64,000 nt of DNA from Cervus elaphus (GCF_910594005.1 NC_057817.1:31969001-32033000), one strand, 5' to 3'. Shown: positions 44,270-55,860, numbered from the stretch's first letter. Numbers and translations: made by a program. The notes: generated by a model not told the origin, from the sequence alone.

Positions 44270-45844
44270 AGTTCAGTTCAGTTCAGTCACTCAGTCATGT
44301 CGGACTCTTTGCGACCCCATGAACCGCAGCACGCCAGGCCTCCCTGTCCATCACCAGCTCCCAGAGTCCACCCAAACCCATGTCCATTGAGTCGGTGATG
44401 CTATCCAGCCATCTCATTCTCTGTCGTCCCCTTCTCCTCCTGCCTCAATCTTTCCCAGCATCAGGGTCTTTTCCAATGAGTCAGCTTTTCACATCAGGTG
44501 ACCAAAGTATTGGAGTTTCAGCTTCAGCATCAGTCCTTCCAATGAATATTCAGGACTGATTTCCTTTAGGATGGACTGGTTGGATCTCCTTGCAGTCCAA
44601 GGGACTCTCAAGAGTCTTTTCCAACACCACAGTTCAAAAGCGTCAATTCTTCTGTGCTCAGCTTTCTTTATAGTCCAACTGTCACAACCATACATGACTA
44701 CTGGAAAAACTATAGTTTTGACTAGATGGACCTTTGTCATCATACTAATATCTCTGCTTTTTAATATGCTGTCTAGGTTGGTCATAACTTTTCTTCCAAG
44801 GACTAAGCGTCTTTTAATTTCATGCCTGCAGTCACCATCTGCAGTGATTTTGGAGCCCCCCAAAATAAAGTCTGTCACTGTTTCCACTGTTTCCCCATCT
44901 ATTTGCCATGAAGTGATGGGACCAGATGCCATGATCTTAGTTTTCTGAATGTTGAGTTTTAAGCCAACTTTTTCACTGTCCTCTTTCACTTTCATCAAGA
45001 GGCTTTTTAGTTCCTCTTCACTTTCTGCCATAAGGGTGGTGTCATCTGCATATCTGAGGTTATTGATATTCCTTCCGGCAATCTTGATTCCAGCTTGCCC
45101 TTCATCCAGTCCAGCATTTCTCATGATGTACTCTGCATATAAGTTACATAAGCAGGGTGACGATATACAGCCTTGACGTACTCCTTTTCCTATTTGGAAC
45201 CAGTCTGTTGTTCCATGTCCAGTTCCAACTGTTGCTTCTTGACCTGCATACAGATTTCTCAGGGGGCAAGTCAGGTGGTCTGGTATTCCTATCTCTTTAA
45301 GAATTCTCCAGTTTGTTGTGATCCACACAGTCAAAGGCTTTAGCATAGTTAATAAAGCAGAAGTAGATGTTTTTCCGGAACTCTCCTGCTTTTTCAATGA
45401 TCCAACGGATGTTGGTAATTTGACCTCTGGTTCCTCTGCCTTTTCTAAATCCAGCTTGAGCATCTGGAAGTTCATGGTTCATGTACTATTGAAGCCTGAC
45501 TTGGAGACTTTTGAGTAATACTTTGAAGCTAGTAGTAATACTTTGCTAGTGTGAGATGAGTGCAACTGTGCGGTAGTTTGAGCATTCTTTGGCATTGCCT
45601 TTCTTTGGGATTGGAATGAAAACTGACCTTTTCCAGTCCTGTGGCCACTGCTGAATTTTCCAAATTTGCTGCCATTTTGAGTGCAGCACTTTCACAGCAT
45701 CATCTTTTAGGATTTGAAATAGCTCAACTGGAATTCCATCACCTCCACTAGCTTTGTTCATAGTGATGCTTCCCGAAGCCCCCTTGACTTCGCATACCAG
45801 GATGTCTGCCTCTAGGTGAGTGATCACACCATCGTGGTTATCTG
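44270..45844 (-). mobile_element. BovB LINE, minus strand, 1.57 kb, 18-bp target duplication
   Basis: Read on the minus strand it covers most of the reverse transcriptase of BovB ORF2. NKASGGDGIPVELFQILKDD is near the start, then the first catalytic region YAKAFDCVDHNKL, then GKGVRQGC, and the second catalytic motif YADD (its complement is at 45041-45052). The 3' end reads GTTCAGTTCAGTTCAGTCAC on the + strand. The coding region is broken into at least three frames (45827-45546, 45482-45297, 45475-44489) by small indels, so it is inactive. GGCAGCACTGAATGGCAC at 44252-44269 and 45845-45862 is a perfect 18-bp target duplication, proving insertion into VDR intron 1 opposite to the gene. Endonuclease absent (5' truncation). 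Confidence 0.97.
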
Positions 45845-45862
45845 GGCAGCACTGAATGGCAC

Positions 45863-46889
45863 TCTGTGCCGCAAATCAGCTCCATCTTTGCCCCAGGTAC
45901 CAAAGGAAAACAAGGAAGAGGAAGAGGGCCAAGGGGTAGGGTTGGGGGAGTTTTAGTTTGGAGAGAGTTCAAGGGTTAGGACAAAGGCTGCTATTTCCTA
46001 GCACTTTGTGGCCCCAGGGAAGAATCCTCCAGTGGTTTGGCCTGAAACAGTGAAGCAAGAGGGTTATCTTCAGTGATAGCTCTAAGGGCTATCAGCAGTG
46101 AGCGTGGACTTCTGGACTTGGGGTATGGGCCAGCAGGGGCAGGGGACTTCCTGCACATGTCCATGGTGCAAGTTGTGTGTGACCATCATGTGTGTGTGTG
46201 GCTGATGCCCTTAGAGGGATTCCTGGGAACAAGGAAGTGACCTGTGGACTGGGAGGCAGGCATGGACCAAGCTGGCTGGTGGACACAGGTCTGGGGACTG
46301 GTCGGATGTGAGATAAGTCAGGTCTCCCTGTGCCTGGCAACCGTACCTGGCTGCCCTGGACAGATTGATGCATTAAATAAGGATTGGCTGGTCATATGCC
46401 GCTGAGCTGTTTACAGCTTCCGTCTGCCCTTGTTGAACCTTTTCTTCTCTCTTTCGCCTTTCTCTCACATTTTCTTATTTAGCTGGACTGGATTTTCCAG
46501 AATTCTCCCCTCTACCTTTCTTCTCCCACACAATTACTGATGGTCTTCTTCCCAGGGCAAAGCGCCAGTGCAGGGAGGCCCGCTGCCCAGCTGACCCAGG
46601 GGTCCATTCTCCATGAACCATAGAGTAGGAAGCCCGTTTTTACTTCCTTCACAAAACTCAAGGTCAATTCAGGTTGGAATGGGAATCTGAATGGAGTCTG
46701 AAAGCCTTCGGTTGCAAAATACCACTGCAACAATTTAAAATTCCTGGTATTCAAGAGTCAGCGGGTTTACTAGAAGAAGTACTCAGTAGTGGAGAGAATG
46801 GAATTTACTTCCGACTGAAATGAGTGTAGTTGGTTGGTTTCTGTCTTCCTGGTGCCCCCCACCCAGCCAGCCAGCCATATAGAACTAGT
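45863..46889. other. VDR: VDR intron 1, no exon recognised
   Basis: Unique sequence. A short GTGTGTGTGTG run lies at about 46190-46200. No gene signal. Confidence 0.45.
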
Positions 46890-47260
46890 TTCTCTGCCTC
46901 CAGCATGCTCTTTCCGTTTTGCCTCGGAGACTTTGCTCATTTGGTATCACCTGCCTGACCTCTCTCTACCCTCTCACCATGATCATGTTAGAACTACGGT
47001 CCTTCCTGTCTCCGTTGGGAGGCAGAGAAGTGACATCCTCTAAAGAGCTTCTCTGCCTCTCCAAGACCAGGCCAGGTGCACCCCCCCCACCTGGTCCCGT
47101 CACACCTGTGCTTACCTGCATTGCAGCCCAGATCTGAGTTGAAGATTCCTGTCATTTTCTCCCTGTAGACAGTAAGCTTCACGAGGTTGGGTCTCTGTGC
47201 TGCTCACCATGGTGTCCCTGACTCCTTGTGTAGAGCTTGCCGTGTAGCCAGTGCTTAAAA
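46890..47260 (+). repeat. L2 LINE 3' region
   Basis: L2-like order: 'gcctgacctctctctaccct', then 'ctccctgtagacagtaagct', CTGTGCTGCTCACCATGGTG and GTGTAGCCAGTGCTTAAA. A C8 run interrupts it near 47081. Confidence 0.5.
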
Positions 47261-47618
47261 CCAGGCAAGGGTCACCATCAGAGATAAGGCATCAGAGACC
47301 AGAACCAGTGGCCACCACAGTGTGAAGCCAAGAAGAATTGCTGGGGCCTCCCTGGTCCTCCAGTAGGGTCCCCAAGAAGAAGTCTACACAGCAGGATGGC
47401 TGAAATTCTGACCAGAATGAAACTCTGGAAAAGCTCTCTGGAGGACATCATTCTACATGAGAACTGAGGAGCAAGCTGGGGGTGACTAGGTCTGCCCTTG
47501 AAAGTAAACGGGAACCTCCCAGCTTGGCCTCTTCCTGGGAAGCCTCAGGAACATAGGAGGACTGCTCACCTCCTCGCGAATAATGCTGAAGACAGACAGG
47601 ATGTCTTTGGGTAAATGA
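47261..47618. other. VDR: VDR intron 1, no exon recognised
   Basis: Unique non-coding sequence between an L2 and a SINE. Nothing further recognised. Confidence 0.45.
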
Positions 47619-47830
47619 GGCTTCCCTGGTGGCTCAGACGGTAAAGAATCCGCCTGCTAATGCGGGAGACTCGGGTTTGATCCCTGGATGGGAAAGATCC
47701 CCTGAAGAAGGGAATGGCTACCCACTCCAGTATACTTGCCTGGAGAATTCCGTGGACAGAGGAACCTGGCAGGCTACAGTCCATGGGGTTGCAAAGAGGC
47801 AGACATAACTGAGCAACTAACACACACAAA
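47619..47830 (+). mobile_element. Bov-tA SINE
   Basis: GGCTTCCCTGGTGGCTCAGA, CGCCTGCTAATGCGGGAGAC, GGGTTTGATCCCTGGATGGG, ATTCCGTGGACAGAGGAACC, ending in AACTAACACACACAAACA. Confidence 0.92.
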
Positions 47831-48539
47831 CATGGGACTCAGCATGGGGCTCAGAGAGAGTTATCCAGCCCTGCCCATCTCAGAGAACCTGAGGGACCTC
47901 GTGGATTTCTGACACAGGCCTCAGAATCTATCCTGGGATCAGTGGTTGGCTTTCCAGGGCTGCCAAGAGCAGGGGGCAGTCAGGAGTCCAGGCCCACTGA
48001 ATCAGAACCAGCCCAGTGCCTAGGTGTGGGGCCATGACAGAGCCACTGGCCTCTGCAGCCTTCTGCTGCCTGCAGAGGGGCAGGAGTGAGGGGAGAAAAT
48101 GCCACTGCCCTGAGAACACACAGGAGGTGCCATGGTATGCTGAGCCAGTGTCCCACCGTGGACAGAACAGATGCTTGATGAGCCCTGGACGACAGAGGAG
48201 GTAGGAGAGAGACTTGGGGTGAGAGAGGAAAAGGGCCGGCGATGAGCAGAAGTGATTAGTAATTGGTGGCACTTTGGTAGCCACAGTGTCATCTTCTCTG
48301 TGGAGGAAAAGTCCAGATGTGTAGCTCAGCTTCTCTGCTTGTCGGGGAGAGAAGAGAGCAACCCATTCTCCCCATCCCTAGCAGCCAGATTTTTGGGAGC
48401 CACAGCCAATGGGTGGGGTGGTCAGTTTTTTCCCAGTTAAGAAATGTGCCTTTCTGGGCAATGTTTGTTTGGGGTGGGGCTTTGGGGATCGACAGCAGAC
48501 TTCCTGACCTCTCTGGGTCCTGAATTCTTCGTGACTGTA
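47831..48539. other. VDR: VDR intron 1, no exon recognised
   Basis: Repeat-poor unique sequence. The minus-strand frames at 47928-48284 and 48437-48991 lack domains. Confidence 0.45.
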
Positions 48540-48740
48540 CTAACAGTAACTGCTGTAATAATGAGAGCAAACATATAAAACTCTGGTGTGCTGGGCATCA
48601 TGCTGAGTGCTGCGTGGAGAACTTGGTCCCCATGACCGGCTGAGACCTGGGAGCCCTCAAGTCTCTGTTCATAGATGAGGACACGGGGAGGGGCTCTGGG
48701 GGAAGCGGGACAGTAGTCAGGTAGCCAAGGTATCAGGCTG
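48540..48740 (-). repeat. MIR SINE, minus strand, decayed
   Basis: CTGGTGTGCTGGGCATCATG, CTGAGTGCTGCGTGGAGAAC, 'atagatgaggacacggggag'. Confidence 0.6.
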
Positions 48741-50273
48741 GCCGAGTGGTTGTGGAGCTGAGCAAGGGCTGTGACACCAAGGATCTGGAATATCTTGCTT
48801 GGAGCTGGCAGGACCTGGGGCTTGGGTACTACCTTTCCTGCAGTGCAGAAAGAGGCTGAGTGATGCCTAGATCGCACTGATCCCAGAAGAAAAGCGAGGA
48901 AGACCACTCGCTTCCCCTGTGGTGGTCTCAGTTTTCTTCTGCTAGGAAACCAGAGAGATTGAGCTGCAGCTACGCACGGGCTGGTTCCCATGCTTCACTA
49001 GTCACCGTCACTGCCCACACTTTCCGGTAGTTACCTGGAGAGCAATAATCAGCCCAGAGATCTTGTTGACAAAGCTGAGGGCTGAGTTTCCACTGGGAAA
49101 AAAAGCAGCTTGCAGGAATAATTGTTGTTGATAAGAAGTGGAAACATATCTAAGTAAACTATGAATCTCCTGTTCTACTGCCTAGAGCCTCATGGATTCC
49201 TGCCTCTGGGTTCTGCTCAGCTCCAAGAAGCTGCCAGTTCTCCCAAGAATGACAGAACAGTCTGCCGAGAAACAGTCTTGATGAATGGCCAGTAGAGTGG
49301 GTGTCTGTGGCATGGTTTCTGTGGAGTGACCCGCTACCCCTTGACCCTGTAGGAGTCAGTCAGTCCAGAGTGAGGTGTAGTCCCCAAAAAGTTAATTAAG
49401 AAGCACTTTCAGAAGAAAAATTATTCCTGAAACCGCTGGGTCATCAGCCACTTGATCTACCATGCTTCAGCCAGCCATTAAACAGTTTGATCCACCTCAA
49501 CCTTGTTCCTAGAGCCGCAGTGCTCAGCGTCAGCCTCCCCTGGAAACAGCTAAGCCTGAGACGGAGGTGGCAAGAAAGTTTGGAAAGGTTATATAGCTAC
49601 TCATACTCTTCCATAGGCCCTTTTCTTGGGCTGGAAGCTTCTTTCCAGGTGAAGGCCAAGGAGGCAGACACTGTCTGCATCGACCGCCTTATTCACGGCC
49701 CTGGTGGGAATCATGACCATACCTGGGATGTGTATGAAGTCTAAATCAAAATGAAATGTAGCCAGGCTAGCTTCCTCTGCTTCTCCCCCTGAAACCTCAC
49801 TTGCATCATAAACTTTGCAGAGTTTTTCTATTTTTTCATGACAATTTTCCATCAGGTGAGGAATGGGTTACTTTTTCAACTGTGTGTGGTGGCGTCATAT
49901 GGTGGCCCTGTCGACCCCTCCTCAACAGACCGTGTGGGAATGGCCTGATAGATTCATCATAGATGGCTATGAAGAGCCGGTCTAGGACCAGTAGTTGAAA
50001 ATTATTGGGGCTCTTTCATCTGTGCGTAATGAAAAACGTTCTAAGCATAGAGCCATCCCAAGAGAATGGGTTGGCCTGGGAGATAGTTCTCCAACAGAAA
50101 AGATATTTAAATACAGGCTGGAATATTATAGAAGGGATTTAAAATGGTTGGACTAGGTGATGTTCAGTTTTCTTTCAATCTTGAGATATTCTGAGATGAC
50201 TGGTACCCTTTGGGTTTTACTTTGGACATTGTAGTCTGCAGAAAATAATCTCCAAACGCTCTCGCCATATTTA

Positions 50274-50274
<1 letters not shown>
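48741..50274. other. VDR: VDR intron 1, longest transposon-free stretch
   Basis: No transposon of any age recognised over about 1.5 kb, unlike most of the window. Possible conserved non-coding sequence or enhancer, but no specific site is diagnostic by eye. Confidence 0.4.

Positions 50275-50328
<54 letters not shown>
50275..50328. repeat. (GT)n microsatellite, about 27 units
   Basis: Pure GT/TG run with no interruption, in VDR intron 1. Expected to be polymorphic between animals. Confidence 0.95.
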
Positions 50329-50331
<3 letters not shown>

Positions 50332-52069
50332 GAACTGAGGAGACGGTTGGGGAAGAAGGAGTTACGCCGAGTTCTAACTCTGCAGTGCACCTTCCTCTCC
50401 CCTTGCTCTCATGTCCACTCTGTTCCCTCTGAGCTTGTTCCAGAAGGCAATGCTGAGACTGTTCTGGAAAAACAATGTGGGTATATGTTGGGGATGGGAG
50501 AGAAGGAAGAAAGGGCATGACCACAACTGGCCATGAGACTAAGCTGAGCCTAAGTTATACTAGAATAAAGAGACGGCAAGTAAAAAATTGGGTAGGTCAT
50601 ACGGTGTTCAGCACTCTATGGGCAGAGTTGCAAGGATGATGAAATGAAAACAAGAAAAGGGCGTGCACGCATAAGCCCATGTGCAATTGTGGCTGGCGTG
50701 TGCAGAGGCTCATCCCCTCCAGAGACAGCCCAATGTGTGGTTGACTCCATGTGTGCCAATTTTAGGAAGAGGAGGAATTTTCTCCCCCTCTGCTGGGAAA
50801 TCACATAGCTTTCCATTTCCTTCTAGAAGGAGAGGGAGCTTTGAGCTAATGTCCACAGTTAGAAAGCCCATTCTGATCAGTCCATTCCCAGCGCAGCTAA
50901 GCAGGGAGCCTGCTGCTGGGCTCCCAGCCCTCACAGGACCCTTGCAAGGGGCCACATCCCTCCTGTTCTTCCGGGGCCTTAGCATCTGAGGGTGAAGGGG
51001 CCTCACCTGTTCCTGGGAGGGTCAGGGAGAGAACTCAGTGAGGGAATTTCATTCCTGACTGATCTTAAAGCCTCATTATGGTGGGAATTCGGCCTGGGAG
51101 TTGCACACTTTCAGACCTGGAACAGACCTTAGAGATCAGACCTCTGTCCACTGCTTGTTCCCCCCAGAGTCACAGCTTTGCCGCCCTCAGGAGTCTGAGG
51201 AGGTCCAGTGACTGCAGCAGAGTTAAACCCAGCCCAGCGGCAATTTGATCTTTGTCTTATGAGGGCTCTGCTCCAGATGACTCTGCCGCCCCAACCCCAG
51301 AAGACTGTCCTAAGCGAAACTCTGCCTGGGGGTGTCCATTCAGCAGAAGCCGCTGGAAGATGGGGTGCCTGCTATGTGAGCTGCCAGGCAGACGTGTGGG
51401 AGAGGCGGTGGTTGTGGCTTCAATGACTGGAAGGAAACATGTTATCTCCTCATTTCTTGCTAAGGCAGGGTCAGACCTGGGGTCAGACTCTGGCAGGGGT
51501 TTTGATGTGGGATGCCGAGCCTGGAGGAGTGGAAGCCAGGGGAATTCTGCACAGCCGAACCACACCCCCTCTGCTTCTCTGAGGCTCAGTGCTAGGGGCA
51601 TGGGTATTTTAAGGCAGGGGCAGGAGGGGGTGGCTTTGGGGACAGTCCCAGCAAAGGTAGTGGGATGTTCTCATACTCAGAACATGAATTGGGGGTGGGG
51701 TTGTATGATGTGGCAAAGAGGGTAGTATTAAGTTGTTTTTTTCCACTTGTCCTTTTTTCACCCTGTGTCTTTGCCCCACTTTCCGTGAACTTGGACCTAC
51801 AGGACCATCTTTCCTATAAGGACCACCCAGTAGTGCAAAGTTGCCTGGGAAGGAGAGCTCCACCTTTTGATCGGGGTTTTCCTGGATAAGAGGAGTTGCC
51901 AGGATGAAGAGAGATCCTGGCTGATTTGGGAGCCTTGGGAGGAAAAGAGCCATGACATTCTTCCGTGGTGACCTGGGGATGGTCCTGTCTGTTCCTCCCT
52001 GACTTTGTGGAGGTGAGGGGAGTCCAGGGCTTAGGGGGAGGAATCCACTGAGCTATGTCCCTTAGGAAA
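50329..52069. other. VDR: VDR intron 1, no exon recognised
   Basis: Unique GC-moderate sequence. Overlapping frames on both strands between 50616 and 51953 show no domain. Confidence 0.45.
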
Positions 52070-52520
52070 GGTGGCAGAGTGGAGATGCAGGGCTCAGGTG
52101 CCTCGGTTCAAATCTGGGCTCCAAAGATAATCATCTTCTCTGTGCCTCAGTTTCTCCATACCTAGAGGTTGTTGTGAGGATTAAATGACTGAGTACACAG
52201 GAGGAATCTTGAGCAGGGTGGGAGTGATTACTAGCGCCCCTGCCAGTGGTTATCACTGGGCTGGAAGAGTGGAGAGGAGAAGACGGCCGCCCTTTATCGG
52301 CCATTGCAGGCAGCCCATCCTTGTCTGGTCCCTGGCTTCACTGCTGGTCTGGCCGTGGGACCCTGGGCAAGTCTCAAAGTGCCCTACCTGGAGTTTGGTT
52401 TTGCCATCTGTAAAATGGAACTGTTCTGCATCTTGCAGGACTGTTCGGAGGTTACATGAGATCCTAGGTGGGAAGCTTAGCAGTCTGGCATATGGTAGAT
52501 ATGCGTCCACTTTTTCTGTA
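52070..52520 (+). repeat. Two MIR copies in the same orientation
   Basis: First copy about 52070-52240: CGGTTCAAATCTGGGCTCCA, CTGTGCCTCAGTTTCTCCAT, GGTTGTTGTGAGGATTAAAT. Second copy about 52320-52520: GACCCTGGGCAAGTCTCAAA, TTTGCCATCTGTAAAATGGA, TTCGGAGGTTACATGAGATC. They may be two insertions or a local duplication. Confidence 0.75.
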
Positions 52521-53104
52521 AGTTCAGGGATGGTGAGCTACTTGGATCTCAGATCTGACTTCTGAGTGTCTTAGGGGCTGAGGGCAGTGGTCCTTTCTAT
52601 ACCCAGTTGGCCCTCACCTCAGACTTCTTGCGGAGCAACCCAGGAGTCTGGGAGATTGCCAAGGCCGTGGGTTAGGATCCCAAAGAGCCTGGTTGGCTGG
52701 GGGCCTTGGGCAGTACCAGCGGAGGGAGCAGAGGAGAGCCTGGGGGCAGTGGCAACTGTCTGTGCCCTGCAGGTATCCCTCCTCCACCCACAGTCCTTGG
52801 GAGGGGGTCAGCCATGTCCACATTATCTCAGTAGGGTCCCCTGACACTCTCCTCGCATGTTCCTTGGGGGCATGTGGGTCAGGGGGCTGGCAGTCCTAGG
52901 ACTGAGCCCAGGTCTGGATACGCCTTGGGCTCTCCCCACCCCTGCCTAGTCAGACCACTAAGAGGCAGAGAAACAAAAGCTAAGGGCCTGAACCTTCCCC
53001 ATGGTGGGGGGTTTGCCTTAAAGGCCTTTCCAGGGCTCAGGGTCAGACACCTGTGTATCTATTATCTCCCAAGCTACTTCCCATTGGTGTCAGCGAAGGA
53101 AGGA

Positions 53105-53138
<34 letters not shown>

Positions 53139-53880
53139 TGGGTAGACAAGTAGTGCTGGGTGTGGGTGAAAGTGGGAAGGGTGAAATTCGACCAGACCCA
53201 GCTTGGTGACCCATCACACCACTAAGACCCAGAGTCTGGACACCAGAGTTAGCCTACCTTCAGCGTTCGCCAAGGCCGGGGGTGTTGAGCATGTCTGGGA
53301 AAGAGCTAAAAGTGGCAGGAAACATCCTGTTTGAAAGCCGTGCGTTGCTGTATTTAACCCCTGCAGCACCTGCTCCACCTACACCCGCTCTCCACAGACC
53401 GTACATCCCAGACACCTGTCTTTGAAGCCATCCCAAGAGGCCAGGCCTGACTGCACTGTCCCCAGTGCCCGGGCGCTGGTCTCCTTCCCACCCTCTAGAG
53501 CATGCCAGGCCACCCTCTGGCCCTGCTCCTCCGAGCATCCCTAAAACCTGGGGTGGGGGCTGCAGGAGCATTCGAGCTCCCAACACCCTCTGCAGCAAGG
53601 AGGCTGCCTCATCTGCCCTTCCACTGGACGCTGCTCACGCCCTCCCTCAAGAGAGGGTGGATCCTGGCTGCCGGCTGGGCTCCTGCCCCTTCAGCCCTGC
53701 CAGTGATGATGTGGCATGCCTGCCCCCAACAGATCACCTCTGTCCAGTTTTCAGTCCCCGTTCTGAGGACCAAAGTCCCTGGAAAGAGGCTCACATCCTC
53801 TCTGATGGGCTCTCTAGAGCGCCAGTGGTGAGATCAATGCAGGGCTGTACATAAGCATTTATTTCCCTTTTTCATTTCAG
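52521..53880. other. VDR: VDR intron upstream of exon 1c, with a (GT)n run
   Basis: Unique sequence with a (GT)n microsatellite of about 15 units at 53108-53137. It ends in a strong polypyrimidine tract (ATTTCCCTTTTTCATTTCAG) forming the acceptor of exon 1c. Confidence 0.6.
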
Positions 53881-53962
53881 AGTCCTTTTGGCTGGAAGCA
53901 TCTACCAACCCTCACAGAAGTGCGCCCCCAGGCCTGACTTCCCTGTCCCCCTGCTTCTACAG
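53881..53962 (+). other. VDR: VDR exon 1c (non-coding leader exon)
   Basis: Acceptor TTTTTCATTTCAG/AG and donor CTACAG/GTGGGT bound an 82-nt segment. It aligns with human exon 1c as remembered (81 nt): both share CCTCACAGAAG at the same offset (nt 30-40), GACTT/CACTT near nt 56-60 and a pyrimidine-rich end CCCCCTGCTTCTACAG / CCCCCTGCTCCTTCAG. It lies 3.2 kb before exon 2. In the reading frame of the receptor it has a TGA at 53935-53937, so it is strictly 5' UTR here. Splicing to exon 2 gives CTACAG/CCATGG, a favourable start context with G at -3 supplied by this exon. Confidence 0.85.
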
Positions 53963-55028
53963 GTGGGTGTTTCCCCCTCGGCCACAACCTCTGGGCTTTT
54001 TGTTTTTGAGGGGTGAGGCGGGCAGGGATGTTGGATGGGGGCAAATAGGAAGGCGGTGGTCAGAGGGAGGAAGAGATACTCCCTGCCTTTGGCAGATGTG
54101 GGTCGGTGCATCCCGTGTCAGCAGAGTCCACAGCAGCCCGAAGCTGAGACCCAGAGCTGGGCCCAGGTTGGGGTGGGGAGGGGCTTGCAGACACCCAGGC
54201 CAGGACCCCAGGGGGTCATCAGCATGGCAGTATTTCCAGCCCAACTCCCATCTCCTTTGTCTCTCCTGCCCTCCACAGTCTCTGCCCTTCATTCCTAGCA
54301 CTCCCAGCTCTCAGGCCATAGATGCCTGGACCTCTTCTCCACTTCTGGACTCTGGTCCTGGGTCCTGGCTTCTTGGTAGCAGCATGTAACCCTAGGCAGG
54401 GCTGAGTTGTCTCTTAGTTCACCTGAAATTGTCCTGCTCACTGTGGGCCTCCGGCTGCTGGGTCCAGCCTTCGGTTGGGCCTAACCCAGTGCCTGGGGCC
54501 CCACTCCAGGGGCCAGCAACCTTCCTGACATCACCCTGTTACAGGAAGGCACAGTTGCAGTTCTGTGTTGTTGCATTCTACCAACTCTCATGCGTCATCA
54601 CATCTTCCGTGAGCCCAGATGATGCTGAATACTTGTTAAGACTGATTTGACCGATTTCCCTCCACCCCCACATTTAATTTCTCTTTTTTCCACCAACTCC
54701 ACCAGATGTTTGGCCACTGAATGACACAGAGTCTGTAGCAACATCACCATAACGGGGAGTTGCAACATCTCAGCTGACCTAGGGTTAAGCCACAGGCATC
54801 CTAGACAGTTTCTCTTCCTGGGGCCCCTGGGGTCCCTGCCCACTCTGTGGATGTGTATGTCATGCTCCAGAAGCCTGGAGTCAGCATAGACTTCCTAAGG
54901 GTTGTGGGGACAAGGCTGACAAACTAAGGGCGCCCTCTCTTTTATTTTTGTTTTAACAATTAGGCAATGTTTTATATATACAGATGAGCATATAAAACAG
55001 ATAATAGTATTTTAGTAGTAGTAGTAAT
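53963..55028. other. VDR: VDR intron 1 between exons 1c and 2, no further exon
   Basis: Unique GC-rich sequence to about 54930, then AT-rich text (TTTTGTTTTAACAATTAGGC) that may belong to an old minus-strand L1 continuing after the SINE to about 55430. Not certain. Confidence 0.4.
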
Positions 55029-55029
55029 G

Positions 55030-55260
55030 GGGCTTTCCAAGTGGCTCAGTGATAAAGAATCTACCTGCCAATGTGGGAAGCATGGGTTTAATTCCTGGGT
55101 CTGGAAAATCCCCTGGAGAAGAAAATGGCAACGCACTCCAGTTTTCTCGCCTGGGAAATCCCACCAACAGGGAGCCTGGTGGGCTACAGTCTGTGCAGTT
55201 GCAAAGAGTTAGGCAAGACTTAGTGACTAAACACACACACACACACACATACATACACAC
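55030..55260 (+). mobile_element. Bov-tA SINE with (AC)n tail
   Basis: GGGCTTTCCAAGTGGCTCAG, GGTTTAATTCCTGGGTCTGG, GGAGCCTGGTGGGCTACAGT, GAGTTAGGCAAGACTTAGTG, then (AC)n from about 55230, a microsatellite born from the SINE tail. Confidence 0.9.
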
Positions 55261-55757
55261 CATAATACCTACCACTCAAAGAAATTGAATATGGCTAGTA
55301 TGTAATGCCTCTGCAAGTCCTCCCCAATCTCACTCCATCAGAAGTTTCTGTTAATCATTCCTTTGTTCTTTTTTTTTTTTTAAGTGTTTCTCTCTCTGTC
55401 TCTGTGCATGTGTGTATATAAAAACATTATAGCTTAACAAGTATCAACTTTGCTAAGATTGGGCTGGGCAACAGGGTCACTGTTATTAAAGTTCCCAGGA
55501 AAAGAAAAGCTGAAAGAGAAAGTTGGAGGATCTGCTAGGTCTGTCTGTGATCAGGGCCCCTCTACCCCTTCAGGACTGGCAGTACCTGTCCTTATCGGTC
55601 CCATCTCCTTCCTTTAGCTTAAAACTCTTTGTGGATTATTTTTTTGCAATATTAAGTCTTTGTTTAGTGCCTTTGGTAACTGTAGTTGCTAGAGAACCTC
55701 AATGTTTGGGCTTCTCTGGGCCTCGTCTGTAACAAGTAATAATAGTAGTACTTGCCT
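55261..55757. other. VDR: VDR intron 1, possible old L1 then unique
   Basis: Contains a T12-13 run at about 55369-55381 and TCTCTCTCTGTCTCTG. The first half may continue an old L1; the second half is unremarkable. Confidence 0.35.
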
Positions 55758-55860
55758 TGGGACTTCCCTAGAGGTCAGGTGGTTGGAACTCCATGCTTCT
55801 CCTGCAGGGGGCACAGGTTCGATCCTCGGTCAGGGAACTGGGATGCTGCAAGCCTAACAA
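55758..55860 (+). mobile_element. Truncated CHR-type SINE with target duplication
   Basis: GGGACTTCCCTAGAGGTCAG, CTCCTGCAGGGGGCACAGGT, TCGATCCTCGGTCAGGGAAC. AGTACTTGCCT at 55747-55757 and 55877-55887 is an exact 11-bp repeat, extended leftwards by similar ATA-rich sequence. The copy is shorter than usual. Confidence 0.85.

Noticed and set aside
48437..48991. 184-codon minus-strand open frame
   Set aside because: Overlaps a MIR remnant, has no domain and no splice-consistent neighbours.
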